Shown here one piece after another: positions 1 to 12,875 of a stretch of 64,000 bases of DNA. The first letter of the stretch is position 1, and each line of letters starts with the position of its first letter. A model generated the notes under the pieces. It had not been told where the DNA came from and searched no databases. It saw only the letters and a program-made list of their open reading frames with translations. The position numbers were made by a program, and so were the translations under genes. Where the stretch lies: the NCBI GenBank assembly GCA_023333565.1, contig JAJKFH010000227.1:2480001-2544000 (forward strand), written 5' to 3'. The stretch is from Puffinus mauretanicus. Its lineage: Eukaryota > Chordata > Aves > Procellariiformes > Procellariidae.

Positions 1-1860
1 TAGCCTAAAGCTCCCAAGTGCTTTATAGAGAGGTGTTCTTTTTATATGTATGGCTAGACATGAACAAATAAACTTAATTACAGACCCGTATGAATAATGC
101 TGGCGTGTGGATTAGCAATGCTGTAGTGCTTTTTGACTAGTGCTATAATAAAGGCACCTACAAATTAACGCCCTTGGGACACGGTGAATCGGAGATGATT
201 GCGCGTGGCGTGTGCTTTGGTTACGCCGTGCTGCAATGGGCAGAGTGCTGCCGTAGAAGAACCTGTGCTGGGAATCAACTTGGGCGGGGGTGTGCTTGCT
301 ATCTGAACATATTTAGAAAGAATTAATCTAGGGGTAAGACTTAAACCTTTTATGAGGCTTATAACCCTGCTTCTCTAGTGCCTCCAAACTCTGTTGCTGT
401 GGAAGGAGAGAGTAGAGTCTACTTTTTATTTTGTTTTTTACTGTGTTATGGGAGTGTTTGTCTAGCTAGATGTATTTAATCTCTTACGAGGTGAAGGAAT
501 GCATGTTAAATAAACATTAAGTTTGGGCACGTTCTAGAATTGGGTGTGTTTGCCTCATTTTTTAGGAAGGGTGATGTATTTGGAAGAAGGGTTTATATTT
601 TGCAGTCGGGTTCCCTTTGAGCTTACTCCAACGGCTGAGATTCGATGTTCAGATCCAGGATGCTGCCTTCAGCCAAGGGAAGTCATAAGGGGAGTGGAAT
701 TGCATAAGCCAGAGACGTTGTCCACGTGGGTGAGCCTCTGGAGCGCAGGGTCCCGTGCAGCAGGGCTGCGTGTGAGGTGCAGCAGCTGCCCTTTAGGATC
801 TCGCTGTTGAGCTGTGAGTTGCAGTTGATGGCATTTCCCCATCCTTGGTCCCGTTTCGCTGCCAGCAGACTTCTTGCATCAGTTACCGCTGATGAGGATG
901 CAGCTTCCAGAGTGGTCCTTCTGACCGGTGGTTGGTAGCTCCTCCGTTCCGAGTGAGAGGAATACCTACCACCTCTTGCACCAGCTTGGTGAGAGAAACA
1001 ATCGAACTTCTTTTTCGCCAAGATAACTGGGACAATAGAAAGCCACCGCTCAAAGCACTGGCCTTGCAGAAAGTCCGAATCCAAACTGACGCGGGGTAAT
1101 TTGAAGGGTTTTCCCAGGGTGCGAGGGCTGGAACCCCGACTGGCTTGCGGGTGTGCGCGTCTGTACGTGTCAGAAGTGGCAAATGGGCCAGGAAAAATCC
1201 ACAGAAGCGATGGTGCTGTGCCCCAAGAAGATGCCAAGAGAATGAGAGGTTTCTCAGGCAGAGTGCTGGCTATGAGGGTAGGCTTGGAAATGTCTGTGAG
1301 GAAATTCTCCTTCTGTTCCTAGTTGAGTCAGGGGAAAAATGACTTTGTGTGCACATTTTTCAGTTAAGCAGGAAGCTACTTGACTCTTTCTCTCGGAAAT
1401 CAGGCAAGAAAATCCTGGGTTTTAGCTAATCATGCAGGTTGAAGGGGCCAATACTGCACCTCTGATTCTTCTGCCTGTTACGTGACTCCCAGAGCCTTTG
1501 CTCTGAGCTTGCCACTGAATCCAAAGCAGAAGAGCGGCACCAATCCCGCTGTTCAGACCAAGGTCTGTGTAGGTTGGAAGTGGTGCAGTGGTTCAGATGG
1601 AAGCAGAGTAGTTGCATGATGCCCCGGTGCCCTTGCTGGGAGGCTGGGCTCGTGCTGCTGAATGCAGGGCTGGTCCATGGTGGTCTGGTGTGGTCCGTGG
1701 TGGTCTGGGCTGGTCCAGCAGCATGCAGGTGGCTGCTGAGGGCTCAGAGCTCTAAATTTCCTGCCTGTTATGGATGCAACACCAAAATTGTCTCCCCTAG
1801 CATTGCATTTGCACACAAAGGCTGTAACAGCGATTCCATGTTCTTATAATCCTTCTGCTC
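1..1860. other. non-coding block, AT-rich start
   Basis: I recognise no gene here. The first 540 bases are AT-rich, with AATAAA hexamers at 67-72 and 509-514 that could be polyadenylation signals but are common by chance in such DNA. From about 540 to 1860 the composition is mixed. The open frames on both strands are under 185 codons, overlap one another and match no family I know. A short tandem repeat near 1671 is listed separately. Confidence 0.6.
1671..1716. repeat. 20-bp tandem repeat, about 2.3 copies
   Basis: Two consecutive 20-base units (1671-1690 and 1691-1710) share the pattern TGGTCC.TGGTGGTCTGG, differing at two or three positions, and a third partial unit follows at 1711-1716. 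The tract is G/T-rich on the plus strand. It looks like a small minisatellite that arose by slippage or unequal exchange. No function is implied. Confidence 0.8.
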
Positions 1861-2340
1861 GGATAAAAATCAGATCTTAACAAATGTGAGCACATGAGGA
1901 CTAAAGACTTTTATTACAATATCTTTTTAATTATCAAGGTGGGGAATCACATTTTACAAACTACAATAAATTGAATTTTATTATGGTTTGTGTGAGGACT
2001 TATTTAATAGTAGATTACACTAGACACTAACAAAATTCTTTTTCTTTCTCTAAGGTTTATTTGTTGCTTGTTAAACTCTAGAAGAATGAGCTGTGAATTG
2101 AACCAGAGGGTTACAGATATAATCCAAATGATGGCTCATATTTATGGTTTAGATTAGCCTAGTTTAATTCCAGATTGTGAACACTTTTAACATGTGTGAA
2201 ATCCAAACCAGGCAGTTACGCTTTATTAAGATCTAGCTTCTACTATTTTCAATAGGTAATTTGTGAAGTCTCAGATGCTGAATTATGGCTGTTTGTTTTG
2301 GAAGGAGCTTCACTTATTTTTCTCTTGTCTGTATTCATTG
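1861..2340. other. AT-rich block, possible conserved non-coding element
   Basis: This stretch is clearly richer in A+T than its surroundings and has no open frame of note. It carries homeodomain-like cores such as TTAATTATC near 1927 and repeated AATAAA/TTTATT motifs. Such composition is common in vertebrate developmental enhancers but also in neutral DNA. Without a cross-species alignment the regulatory reading is only a guess. Confidence 0.25.
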
Positions 2341-5300
2341 GTAATCCTGGTGTTATGATAACTTGGGGCTTCTGTGGAGCCTGCTGCCATAGGCAGATAT
2401 GGAGAGAGGACGGCTTTGGTAATGAGGAGCATCCACCCTAAACTAGTAACCACTGGGTTCTTGCCCCTCCTGTTCGGGGCTCGGCTTATGGCTGGTCCTT
2501 GTCACGTTCTCCTGATGAGCAGCAATTCTGTTCTCTTCCCCCTTCTCTCTTATGCTTTGTCCTTTGTCATGGAGACTAGGGGTCCATTGAGTGACCCATG
2601 AAAAACCTATTTTCAATTTCGTAGGTTTTTTACTCTTTTGATGTTTCTTTTTGTACATGGAAGCTCCTGAAGAACTTCCAAGGTCTCTCTTTCCCAGTGT
2701 GAAAGATGCCTTGTACTGGTGTGCTTGGGCTGAGATGTGGCAGCATTGCATAGCTGAGAAGTTAGAGAGGACCCGTCTTCTCTGATGAAAGGAGTGGAGG
2801 CTACCTGATGCTTAACAGAAGATGACAATTTCTTATGTAGCCCTCTCATGGGACCTTGGTATGGCCTAAAAGAAAAGACTGTCTCTTAAAAGACCATCTC
2901 TTAAAGAAAGAGGAGACAGAACCAAGTAGAAGTTTGGGACATGGATTAAAGGAGATGCTCAGAGATTGTATTTGTGTAAACAAATGCATCGGAAGTGTTT
3001 GAATAGACTTAGGGAACTTAGCATATTTTTCTTGTTACATAAATGTTGAGTATGGTCCCTCAGTGCCTGAATTAGGAGAAAACTCCTGGAAATGGAGGGG
3101 TCTCTGTTTAGCAAATATAGGTGTAGTAAATGCTAATGTGTTGGTGATGGAGACTGGGACCGTATCTGACCACAGTTGGAACTTGATTTGCTACGGATGA
3201 AAGAGGATGGGTTCAGGCTGTGGCCAGGCGGGGAAACTGGACCAGGACAGCTCCTTCCCGCGAAGCAGGACACTGCGTTCTTTTTGAACAACGCTGAGGT
3301 TTGTGAAAGCTCTTAAGTTTATTCAGCTCTCAGTGATGAGAAGTTCCCCTCTCAGATTTCGGTGTGGTGGTGTCGTGCAAATAACTGATTTATTCCCCGA
3401 TTCTTAACAGCTTGCAGTCACTGTGATGATCAGTCCATATGAAGAAGATGCTTGCAATTCTGGATGCTGCTGATGCAGACAAAATTTGCAAGCAAGTGCA
3501 TACTGGATATCAATTTTTCTCTATTGAGAAGATGCTGGTTTTGGGGAGGGGGTCAATGTGCAATTCCCCCAACTTGCTCTGTGTGTTTTGAAATGCGGCA
3601 GACAACAAAACTGAGCCCTGTGCTAGGTAAATGGGAAGACATAGGTTAAACAACCTTGCAGATACAGAGGGGTGCCAATTTGATCAGGTTTATACTTCCA
3701 TTTTTAATTCAATTCCCTAGGAAAACTTTGGAAAAGAAATCCAATAAAACTATAATGAATGGCAGACATTTTCTGGCCCGATGGCTACAGCAAGCGTACA
3801 CGTTTAAGAGATTATTTTCATATGCATGTAGTCATCTTAGAATTCTGGAAGGGAACAGTTTGTCTGTGATTTATAATAAATTATTCATCCTTTTTTATTA
3901 CCATAATAATCGCTTTTTATGGGTACCCAAGCGAATGCTATTATGAAAACACAGAAAAATCTATTAATTATTTTCAGGGATTTTATAGTATTTATTTTTT
4001 TCCTAGAGTTTTCCCATTCTGTAGATTTTTGATGTTATCAGAAAGCAAAGCACTTATTCTTTTCTAAGATAAAAGTCTCTCTAAGCACACTTATTTTGTG
4101 TATTGTGCAACAGCATTGCTATTTGCAGAGCTAGAAGAACATGAGAACAACTCAGCTAGGGAAAGGGCCAGTCTCTGCGACGGTCGCTGGATGCCTCTTC
4201 CCTGCCCTTTGGTCCCAGAAGCAGCACGGATTCTGGGTTTGTTTCCAGTAGCCTCGTGTAGGTACATAATTGATTTAGATAAATATCTCAAACAAGGATT
4301 GGGTTCTTAAAAATAAGAAGCACTGACTTGTGCCAGGAACAAATGGAAGTAGACTGGAATGGAGGATTTTTCCCCTTCAATAGTGGGAGGTCCTAGTGCT
4401 TTTTAGCAGGAGCCCCCGGGGCCAAAACTCGTGCAGCTTTTAATGCGGGGGCTGTGTTAAACTTCTGAATGGGGTTTTCTAACGTGGTTATTTAGGGCAC
4501 CAACGGACTGAACCCATTGCCGGACCTGTATCATGTTTGTTCGTTTGTTTTTTTCAAAATAAGCAATTCTTGAGTAGATCAGCAGCTCCTAGTGTCATTT
4601 GTTGCCGTATCTGTGGGTATTTACTCTGCCTTCACAGCACGGAGAGTATGGTCTAGGTTGTTGCACTGCGGTGCAACTGGGGTATGTAATAGTTCTGGAT
4701 TTGGAGTTAAAAGCCTTATGAAATGTCCTTGGAGTGGTATATAGCTGGTGTTAGAGGCTAAGTGAGTGTGAAAAGGGTGCACAAATCTTTCTTCTTGACT
4801 CTGTGTCTTGTTTTTGATGGGCTCAATCTCGTTTAATGCAATCTTCACTGTTGCGTGTAGTGCTAATTTGGTCGATGTCTAATGCTCAGTCTATGGAGCA
4901 CTGACCTTTGCAATGAAGCGGGACTGAACACAGGGGAATCTCTGCATAATCAAGTAATAACAACCTTGGACCTCTTTAATGCCTACAAGTCAGATCGAAT
5001 AAAGCTTCTGGAGCTGGCTGCTTCTATGCAAAAACAGTGCTTAAGACAATTGGTTGCTTGTTTTGCACATTTGGGTCTCCTTAAAGTGAGCCTGCTGGAT
5101 GTATGCACGCAGTTCTTGTATGACACCATACAGTGATGAGATGTTAGAGTGTAAAATGATAATAAATGCCCAGCACAGCTGGGAGGTTGGATCTTGGTTT
5201 ATCCTGTATCTCTCCGATTCACTGGTCTCCCCTGCTGCAAGCACGGTTTTTGACCCCATGTAAATCCAAGAGGTCACAGTTCGGCAGTGTAGCTAAGCAC

Positions 5301-7640
5301 ATTCCTAGGTTAAGGCATGGGACTAACCTTGTTGTGTCCGGTGAGACTAGCCTCATGCTGAAATAACATGCTGAACTGCAGCCTAAATACCTAAGGAAAA
5401 ATATTCTCTGAGAAACCGTTCCTTCGGAGCTTGTTTTATACTGTACATCTATTTGGCCTCTAAGTGCTGTAAGTGTTGGGAACATGTCATCTTCTGGGGG
5501 TTGTGCAGAGCCAGATCACTGCTTAACACAGCCGTAATCCTGTCATCTCTAGTTTAGATCATGAGCGTTTCGGAGAGGGAGCTCCTCTTTCTTTTCTGTA
5601 TTAGCAGAGCACCAAGAGCCCTGTCAATGCTCAGTAAATCCAACAGCCTCTTAGGAGCTGGCCTTTCTATTAGAGTGCTTTTCTGCTTTACGAATGATGG
5701 AAGAACTGCAGTTTAGAGTAAAAAGGAAAAGTGTGCAAGAACAAGAAGGTATCTTTTTATGTTATGTAGCGTGTGGTGCAAGGAAATAGCATGGAAGAGC
5801 AATTAAAAAGGCTTTCCTTGGGTGATGTTTGAAAGAGACTTTCTGGCAAGCTTTGAAGACATGTGACTAACCAGTCAGGTGAAGAAACCTAAAATTCCTT
5901 TTGATTCGGAGGAGGTGTAAAAGAGGAAGCTCTTTTGCCAGGAGAGAGGATTGCAGAGGGGGTGGAAAGGAAGAACCGTAGGCTGGATGTAGGGCAAAAA
6001 GAGGGAAGGATGGCCAAGACGGTAATGATGGAACACGTCTAGAGAGACTTGAAGAGAAATAATCCAAGAATGAGGTAGGAAACATGACCCTCCTACCCAT
6101 GTCTCTCAGCTGCAAGATGCAATATTTCCACTTGTGATTGGCACATAGTGGGGCAGAAAGTAGCATCCTGGCATGAAGGTGACACGTCTTTCAGTAGAAG
6201 CTCTGGGAGTTTTGCAAACTGCCAGTAAGTGACATGTTGAAATCTTGACATACAGAGTGCTTATGATCTAGGCTAATTATTGACTTTATGCCAGCCTATA
6301 TGTGTGTCCTTCCAAGAAATAATGTCATTCACATTGGCACTGAAATGAGAGCTGCAGCCTTTAACAGGCTTTTGAGAGAAAACCACAAGTGCAGTATTAA
6401 ACTGTGTATCTAAGCATGGTCTAGCCACACAGCTTAGTTGGGACGGAGCAGTCTTGGCAATTGCATTTACCTATGGAGATTATTCTACCATTTTCGGGCG
6501 TAGGTAAATGTGATTACCAGGACATTATTCTCCATAGCACACCGAGAGAGGCAAGAGCCATACATGGTACATCCCAAGTCAAATAGCTTTTTTTTTTCCT
6601 CTCTCCCTAAACCAGGCCACCGAGGACATCATATGCCAGAGTTTAAAATGTTAATTCTAAATAATAATCAACATATGTTAAGAAGTTGGTGGGCTTCTGG
6701 CTAAAATTGAAGGAAACTTTTCAGTAATGTAGCTCATAGATTGGAAGATACGGCTTTGTAAAGGCAAACCCGTCTGTATTTGTAGAAATCTACTTGTGTT
6801 ACACAATACACACACACAATTTCTGCCTTTCTCGATGCTCCTTTTTGTATAAGTGATTGAGCGCTACCTTTTCTCCTGGTGTGCTCTAACTTTATAAAGG
6901 TTGACCCTCTTGTATGTGATTTGAACCTGGATTTCCATTAGCCAATTAAATGGCCTCCTTATGAGCTGGTCCGGAGTGGTCAGGTTTTTAATTTCATGGA
7001 AATACTTGAAAGATCTTGAGTTCCTCCTTAGGAAGAAGGGACAATTTCAAAATGGTTCTAGTGCATCTGCATTCACAACATATTGCTGGTGAAGGTGCTG
7101 ACTTGTAGTCCAAGGCTTCACTTCTAGAAAACTGATAATGTGGAAGTACCGAGTCCATGCAGTCTCCTTCCCGTGGTGTTTACTCCCTTCCTCTTTCACA
7201 CCCAGCAAATCCTGGATAAATGCACTATATGCTATTTTATGATGCTTCTGACTGGGCCATTCATTTCCTTCTTGGTCCTGCCTCCACCAGTAGGTCAGCA
7301 GGACTGGAAGATGCAGTAGCCTTTTGGCCATCTGGTTTCAGCGTTGGCTTATTGTCAACTTTGACGTGGCACTGGAAGTGAGCACTGCTTGGGTGCTAGG
7401 AGGGAGCTGAAAGAAGCTAATAAGAGATGAATTCTTCACTGACAAATGCCAAGTAAGCCACAGCAGAAGAAATAATTGGAGCTGCTTCTACAGTTTTTCT
7501 GTTCTAAGTTTATTATATTAATCGGGAAGAAGTACTTAAACTTCTTTGTGGTTGCTCAATGTAGCCTTTGGCACCATACACAACAGTGGTCAAAAAAAGC
7601 AAACAGAAGTGTTAAGAGGCATACAAAACACATGGAAAAT
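2341..7640. other. non-coding block, no gene recognised
   Basis: I see no recognisable gene. Open frames at about 3656-3946 (96 codons, TTG start, AT-rich and rich in aromatic and basic residues) and 4882-5136 (84 codons, ATG start) are long for the local composition but match nothing I know. A short CA tract lies near 6807-6817. The phrase CACTGAAATGAGAG near 6336 recurs near 7984, suggesting two pieces of one old dispersed sequence. Confidence 0.55.
2876..2905. repeat. 15-bp direct duplication
   Basis: Two adjacent 15-base units, AGACTGTCTCTTAAA and AGACCATCTCTTAAA, differ at two positions. This is a simple local tandem duplication with no visible function. Confidence 0.8.
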
Positions 7641-7700
7641 ATGTTGCCATTATATAAATCGGCTGAATGCCTGTGCCTGAAATGTTGTCTTCCATTTTAG

Positions 7701-7841
7701 TAAATTCATCTCATAAAGGAGGCAGCAAAATAAGAAGGAATTCGGAGGCAGGAGAAATGAAAAGGGTTAGCATTTTAATATTTTGGAGCTGTTTCCCCGT
7801 AGTGAATTTTCAAGTCATTGGAAAGAGTATAAAGCAAGGAG
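7701..7841 (+). other. candidate internal exon (141 nt)
   Basis: The segment is preceded by a strong acceptor (TTGTCTTCCATTTTAG, AG at 7699-7700) and followed by a strong donor (GGAG|GTAAGC, GT at 7842-7843). Its length is a multiple of three. Exactly one of three frames is open throughout (46 full codons, serine- and lysine-rich at the start, then a hydrophobic stretch around SILIFWSCF). The open frame stops 14 bases into the would-be intron, as expected for intronic sequence but equally by chance. I do not recognise the peptide and see no partner exon nearby. It could be a chance pairing of splice motifs. Confidence 0.2.
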
Positions 7842-8008
7842 GTAAGCTGACTTAAATGTTCTTTTTGAGAATATGCAACAAAAGAGATGCTCAGTTAAAC
7901 TGAAAAATCAGAAAACTTAGCTTGTCAGAAGATGTTGCGTACCTCGCAGAATCACGCTGTGACCGTGAGCTCCACATGTTGCCACTGAAATGAGAGTTAA
8001 ACAAGACT

Positions 8009-8080
8009 CAAACAAACAAAACCCCCCCAAAAACAACCCACCAAAAAAAAAACCCCAAAGCCCCAACTAAACAAATACTT
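8009..8080. repeat. A/C-rich low-complexity tract
   Basis: The tract is built from runs such as CAAACAAACAAAAC, seven Cs, ten As and CCCC blocks, with very little G or T. I associate this composition with bird genomes. A strong donor-like motif on the minus strand (rc of ACTTACCTAT, about 8088-8097) lies just past its end. Confidence 0.8.
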
Positions 8081-8989
8081 ACCTATCTAGGAGTAAAAAT
8101 ATTAAGGCAATCGGAATCTAACGAATCAAGGTGAACAAAGGGATTTATAAATGAGCATATGTGGTTTGGGGTTTTTTCTGTTTACTGTCACAATTTGGAG
8201 GAATTTCTTCCTCTTCATGTGGTGAACGGAGGCGTGCTTGTTGTGCACAGGTGAAGCCAGTACAAGAGAGATGACGGTAACTCTCTGGCATATCCTAGCA
8301 GTTTCAGGAAAAGATATTTTCACCTTTGTGATTTCTTCTGTGAACCAGGGCTTTGAGTGCAGCGCAGACTTGGCTTCTCGGGGTGAAGAAACCCATAAGC
8401 TGTGGGCTCTCGACGCAACCTCCTCTCTCCATCCTCCAAGGAACATGCTGCCTCTTATCTGTCCCCTCTTATCCATTCTTCTACTTCCATCATCTTTCAT
8501 CTGCCCTTAATTAACTTCTCCGATTCTGCTGAGTGTACGTACTCCTGAGATTAACGTAAGAGGGAGTGCAAAGTTTCAAGAGAATTGAAAATCAATTTCT
8601 CTGTCTTCATGTACCTGTCAAGGATTGAGTGCCAGGGCTAGAATTTGTCCTCTGATAGCTGATGGTATCGCCTCCACCTAAATCACCTTTCTAGCACTCC
8701 TTAAGATATATTAGCCTTAGCGCCCTGGCTGCAATCCAGTTCAAGTACAAAGCGCTTGGTGCAATGTCTGTCTGCGAGAGCGGAGGGGCTGAAGTCAATG
8801 CCGACTTCTCCACGCTTGGCAAAAAGTGGGTCGTGGAGCGAGAGGAAACAATGACCGGCCAAAACTCCTGCGTCCTTGCTCTGACAAAAGCGAAGCCCTG
8901 GTGTTTATAAAAAGGATTGAGCATCGGGGCCCTTGTTAGACTCACTCTGCTGCTGATCTATGGGAACGAGGAGGGGGGTGTCTGTTTCT

Positions 8990-9075
8990 ACATCTAATCA
9001 CTTGCAGGCATGTGATTACAACATTTAATGATCATGGACTAGGTCAGTTTTTAATTAGCTGAGCCACATGATAGG
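8990..9075. promoter_or_regulatory. cluster of homeodomain-type cores
   Basis: Within 65 bases there are TAATCA (8995-9000), TGATTA (9013-9018), the palindrome ATGATCAT (9028-9035) with an adjacent TTAATG, and TTAATTAG (9051-9058). Such clustering is typical of developmental enhancers bound by homeodomain proteins. The motifs are seen directly; the enhancer role is inference and no target gene is visible. Confidence 0.25.
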
Positions 9076-12000
9076 CTTTCGCAGTGCCAGCAAACTCTTT
9101 CTTTATTGATGTCTAGTCTGATGTTACAAAATAGCAGCTGTGCCAGTGAAATCATAGATTTATGGGTTAAATCATGTTGTGTAGCAGATTATATTTCCCA
9201 ATCCCAAGCTGTTTTGCTCTGATCTGGATGGGACACGGTGGGTCTAAATTTCAGCATGCAGCAAGTCTCTCTTTTTGTTCAATGTGTTGTGTAGCATGCA
9301 ATAAATAAGAAAAATAATGCTCCAGAATGCTTGGGAAGTTAGAAACGGGGAACCATGGCTGTTACAAGGACTCACATGATACTGTGGTCCGGTGGAATCG
9401 AATGCCGTTGCCCGTTGAATCACATGTTTTTGTACTAGTAACAACCAATAACACCCCTTTCCTCCCCAAAAGGACTAAATATAGTCCCGAGAAACTCCAA
9501 CCAGTGAGGATTGGCACCGGATTGTGACTTTTCCACAAGCCCTGTGTAATGGCCGGTATACAATCGTACCGTTCCAGGAGCAGATGGCAGAGCAGGCTGC
9601 GCCTTTCTGAGTCAGTCAGCTTCCCCCTTTCCCCTTCCCTGCCAGGAGGGATGTATCCTGTGCTGGCTTTATGCATCGCTTCGCATCCGTCATCTTGCAT
9701 TGGAAAGGGCAAATGTATGACTTTGGTTTTCCTGGCCCGCATGTGGAAGATAACAGTCCCTCCGTTTCCCTCCCTGCTATGTGATGGTCCCCCAGTGGTT
9801 AGATGGGCCACGACCCTTCCAACTTAGATGCACAGATCTGTTTTCCTAAATGTACATCTTGACACTCATGCGCTGTACACATGCTCTGCCCTTGACCCCT
9901 GTTGCATGCTAACTATAAAATTTTCCATTTATTTCCTGGAGGTCTGGAGATTTCAAACAATGCTGTCCCTTTGAGCCATCCAGGTCTGGAGTGTATTTAA
10001 GTGCCGAAGTATAGCCAAGTTTGAACACACTGAGATCTCTCAAAAATGTGCACGTGAGCAAATCTTTCCTTATCGTACTCTTCTGCTGAGCCAAGGAAGA
10101 AGTCCCTGGTGATGCTGATCTCCAAGCCGGGGCGCATTCTGGGGAGGCTTTAATTTCCCCTGAAAGTCTGGTGCTGATCACTTGTGAAGTCAGGGCTTCC
10201 AACCTGTTGTGCTGTCGATGGTTCATGAATTCATCAAATTTTGGGCTCAGAGACCACTAGTATGATTTTTTTTTATGTTTCCCCTGTAACATAGGCTGTT
10301 GAATTATGGTTCTTCAGTTATTATACTTTATATGCTTTTTTTCCCTCACTTTTGTATTTGGGTCTAGCCTAGTTCATTTACGTCTTACTTTCTGGCAGCC
10401 TGGAAGCTCATTTGATTAAAACTGACTTGGAGGCAGAGCCACGCTGTCCGACCCTGAACTTGGGCACTTTCCTGCCCTGAAGAGGAAGGGAGGAATCTCG
10501 TGCAGACCATTTACCCACCACTATTGCCAGTTACTGGCATTCACTGTTACCTTTTCAAAGCAGATGTGCTAAACGAGGAAGCTCTGCATTGCTCCTTTGA
10601 GTTAGCTGCTTCACCTGCAATTTCGATTTGAGCTTCTCAGGATCCAAGATTCACAGTAAGAAAAAATGCTTGTATATGGAAGTTTGTCCCATGTCTCTCT
10701 TAATTTAATACATGGGGATTTTTCCACAGAAGCTTTCTTTTATGCAAAGCTGAGTTATGCTGCCTAAGACTCAGTGGCTGACTCAAGGATTAAAGTTGTG
10801 TTTTATGATCCTGAAGTTGAGCAAGGGTTTGTCCTCTAAGCCTGATCTGGAATTGAAATTCTTGGAGGAGTTGTTGGAGGGAGGAAAGTAGAGACAGGAA
10901 CTGTAGCTTTGTCTCACAATTTTCCTATATTATCTCCCATTTGCTGTCACCTGAAAGGTGCCTGCGGTGCTGTGCAAGGATAAAAGGTAGGTCAGCTAAT
11001 TAGCTGATATGGAGTTCTGTGCTAATGCAGCCTCTCCAGGTATGTGTCCCTCAGCACCTTGGTGGCAATGAAGGAGAGCTGAGGAAGGGCTGCTTGTTGT
11101 AAAGTCCTTTCTTCTCACTGTTTGCTGCTTGAAGATTTGAAGTCCCAAGTCTGCCCTTGCCCTTTCAGTTATGCTCCTGGATAAGAGGAACCTGCTTATC
11201 AGCCTGCTTTGGGTGTTTTTGCAGAAAAACTGTACGTGGCTCTGTGCAGGGCAGAGTTTGGTGTGTGCAAACTCTGTGGATGGCTGTTCCCTGCCCAGGA
11301 TAAAACCTCACTTCCATCCCATTTAGCTTTAGACCCTCTGTAGTCGATGTGTCAGTCTTGATTTCAGCCCAAGTAAGATCTGAATTTATTTTTTTAGACA
11401 TCTACAAAGAAGAGTTATAGAAGATCGCGAAGAGCAACTGGACTCCTAATTCAGATACTGCTGTGGGTTGTGTGTGTAGACCTCTTCCTTAGTCTGGAGA
11501 TCCATTCATCTGTTTTACTGAGCCTGGAGCTTTGGAGCATGGTGTGATAGTGGATAGGAGTCTATTGCTGCAGATGTTTTCCCAAAGGCAGCTTTTCAGC
11601 AGTTATTTTTTTGAAAAGCAGAGTGTATGTGTGTGTGCATGGACATTGGTATGTTACTGGTGATTATACAGACTGTGCGGCAGCCGGGGGATAAATAACA
11701 AAAGATGTGTGGTCAAATAGCTGCTTGCATGCCCATGCAGTTTAATTTTTAGAAAGCCATCTATTCTGGGCTTACCTCCCAGTGACATTGGCACTGTCAC
11801 TTGCAGAAATCATCAGCTTGTTGCTTAAGCTTCTCTAAGCCGGGGCCGATCGGATGGTCTGATTCTTGCTGCAACTTTCCTAGGGCATAGCAACCTCGTC
11901 GTGTCGTGTTATGGCAGTCTGTAGGCAGATAGCTGCTCCTGCTGGGTTGCCCGAAGTCTGGTGGAGGAGTGTCCGTTCTAGGAGGATCTGAGCTGGTGGT

Positions 12001-12171
12001 GCTTACCAGGGAGAGGTGGCTTATTTTGTTGGAAAGTGGGGTTTGTGACATGTGGGGTCTGAATACCCAAGGCTTGTGCTTGACCTTAGTAACTGAATTA
12101 CTGGAGCAACAAGGGCTCCATTCAGGGTGCTCTGCATGCTCGGGGTAGGAGATGTTCTTGCTTTCCTCTTA

Positions 12172-12262
12172 GCAGATGGGAAGTTAGAACAACACAAAAC
12201 ACTGCTGCAAAGCTAGGAAGTGAACCTAGATTATCCGAGTTTGCTCTGTTGCTTTAGCGTTT
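12172..12262 (+). mobile_element. probable MIR-type SINE fragment
   Basis: The order of phrases (TTAGCAGATGGGAAGTTAG, then CTGCAAAGCTAGGAAGTGAACC, then a TCTGTTGCTTTAGC-like tail) follows the 3' half of MIR-class CORE-SINEs as I remember them: a GATGGGAAACTGAG start, a GCCAGGA..GAACCC middle and a CTCTAACC-like end. The copy is heavily decayed and has no terminal duplications. The call rests on memory of the consensus and should be tested with a repeat-masking search. Confidence 0.4.
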
Positions 12263-12789
12263 TCTGTTTAATGGGCTGGCACAAGCTTGACTCTTAAAAT
12301 TACTCTGGATTCCTGTAACGTTTGGGAGTTTGTGGTTATGCGAGGCACTAATGGACATCAGAGTTGGTTCTTAGCACGCATAGTGCAGGCTGTTCTATCA
12401 AAGCAACAGCCGCCTGCTTGTGAGACAGGTAACTCCGAGGTACCAGCATGACTTGTTGACTCCCCTCATCTTCCCTTGCAACACAGCTGACTGGTAGGTA
12501 GCCAGCTAGCCCCGCGCCTCCTCTGCTCCGCAGTTTTGGACACAATTGCCTTTATTCCTGAGACATGGAGATGCCGTAAGTACTGCTTATGGCTTCAATA
12601 GGACAACCACTTGTCGGGCTGAGTGTGAAAATAACAGGCAACTTTGTGCTGGTGAGTTGACGTGGGAGATTCGTGGCTGATAAGAGTAGCATAAACATAA
12701 GAAAGGTCCTACAGAAGGAAATATTGTAAAACCAATTGTAAAACTACTGTTGATGAAATGCAGTCACCAGCGTTCTCCTCCTCGCATTT

Positions 12790-12875
12790 TTGTCAGGGAA
12801 GGCGCTTGCGTGATCAAAGTATATTCAGTTTTGCCTGTCGGGATGAATGAAGAGCAGAATTTGGGAGAAATTCTG
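12790..12875 (+). mobile_element. possible end of an old amniote palindromic repeat
   Basis: The phrase GATGAATGAAGAGCAGAATTTGGGAG matches the usual terminus of an old amniote repeat family (TGTAAATGAGAGCAGAATTTGGCC) at most positions. The palindromic middle expected upstream is not convincing, so this may be only the terminal fragment or coincidence. Confidence 0.25.

Larger units (their letters stand above)
7860..12160. other. non-coding block, no gene recognised
   Basis: Apart from items listed separately, I see no recognisable gene. Open frames such as 9362-9811 on the minus strand (149 codons) and 8126-8500 on the minus strand (124 codons) have no family resemblance. A minus-strand frame at 11797-12051 (84 codons, proline/serine-rich then charged) sits beside a donor-like motif (rc GGGAG|GTAAGCCC near 11767-11780), but its in-frame stop falls before that donor. 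Confidence 0.55.

Noticed and set aside
7280..7300. CTCF-like site CCACCAGTAGGTCAG
   Set aside because: It lacks the central GGGGGC core and is too far from the consensus to claim.
8050..8130. Minus-strand donor ATAG|GTAAGTATTT near 8090
   Set aside because: The exon it would close is about 35 bases with a poor acceptor, and the site adjoins a low-complexity tract.
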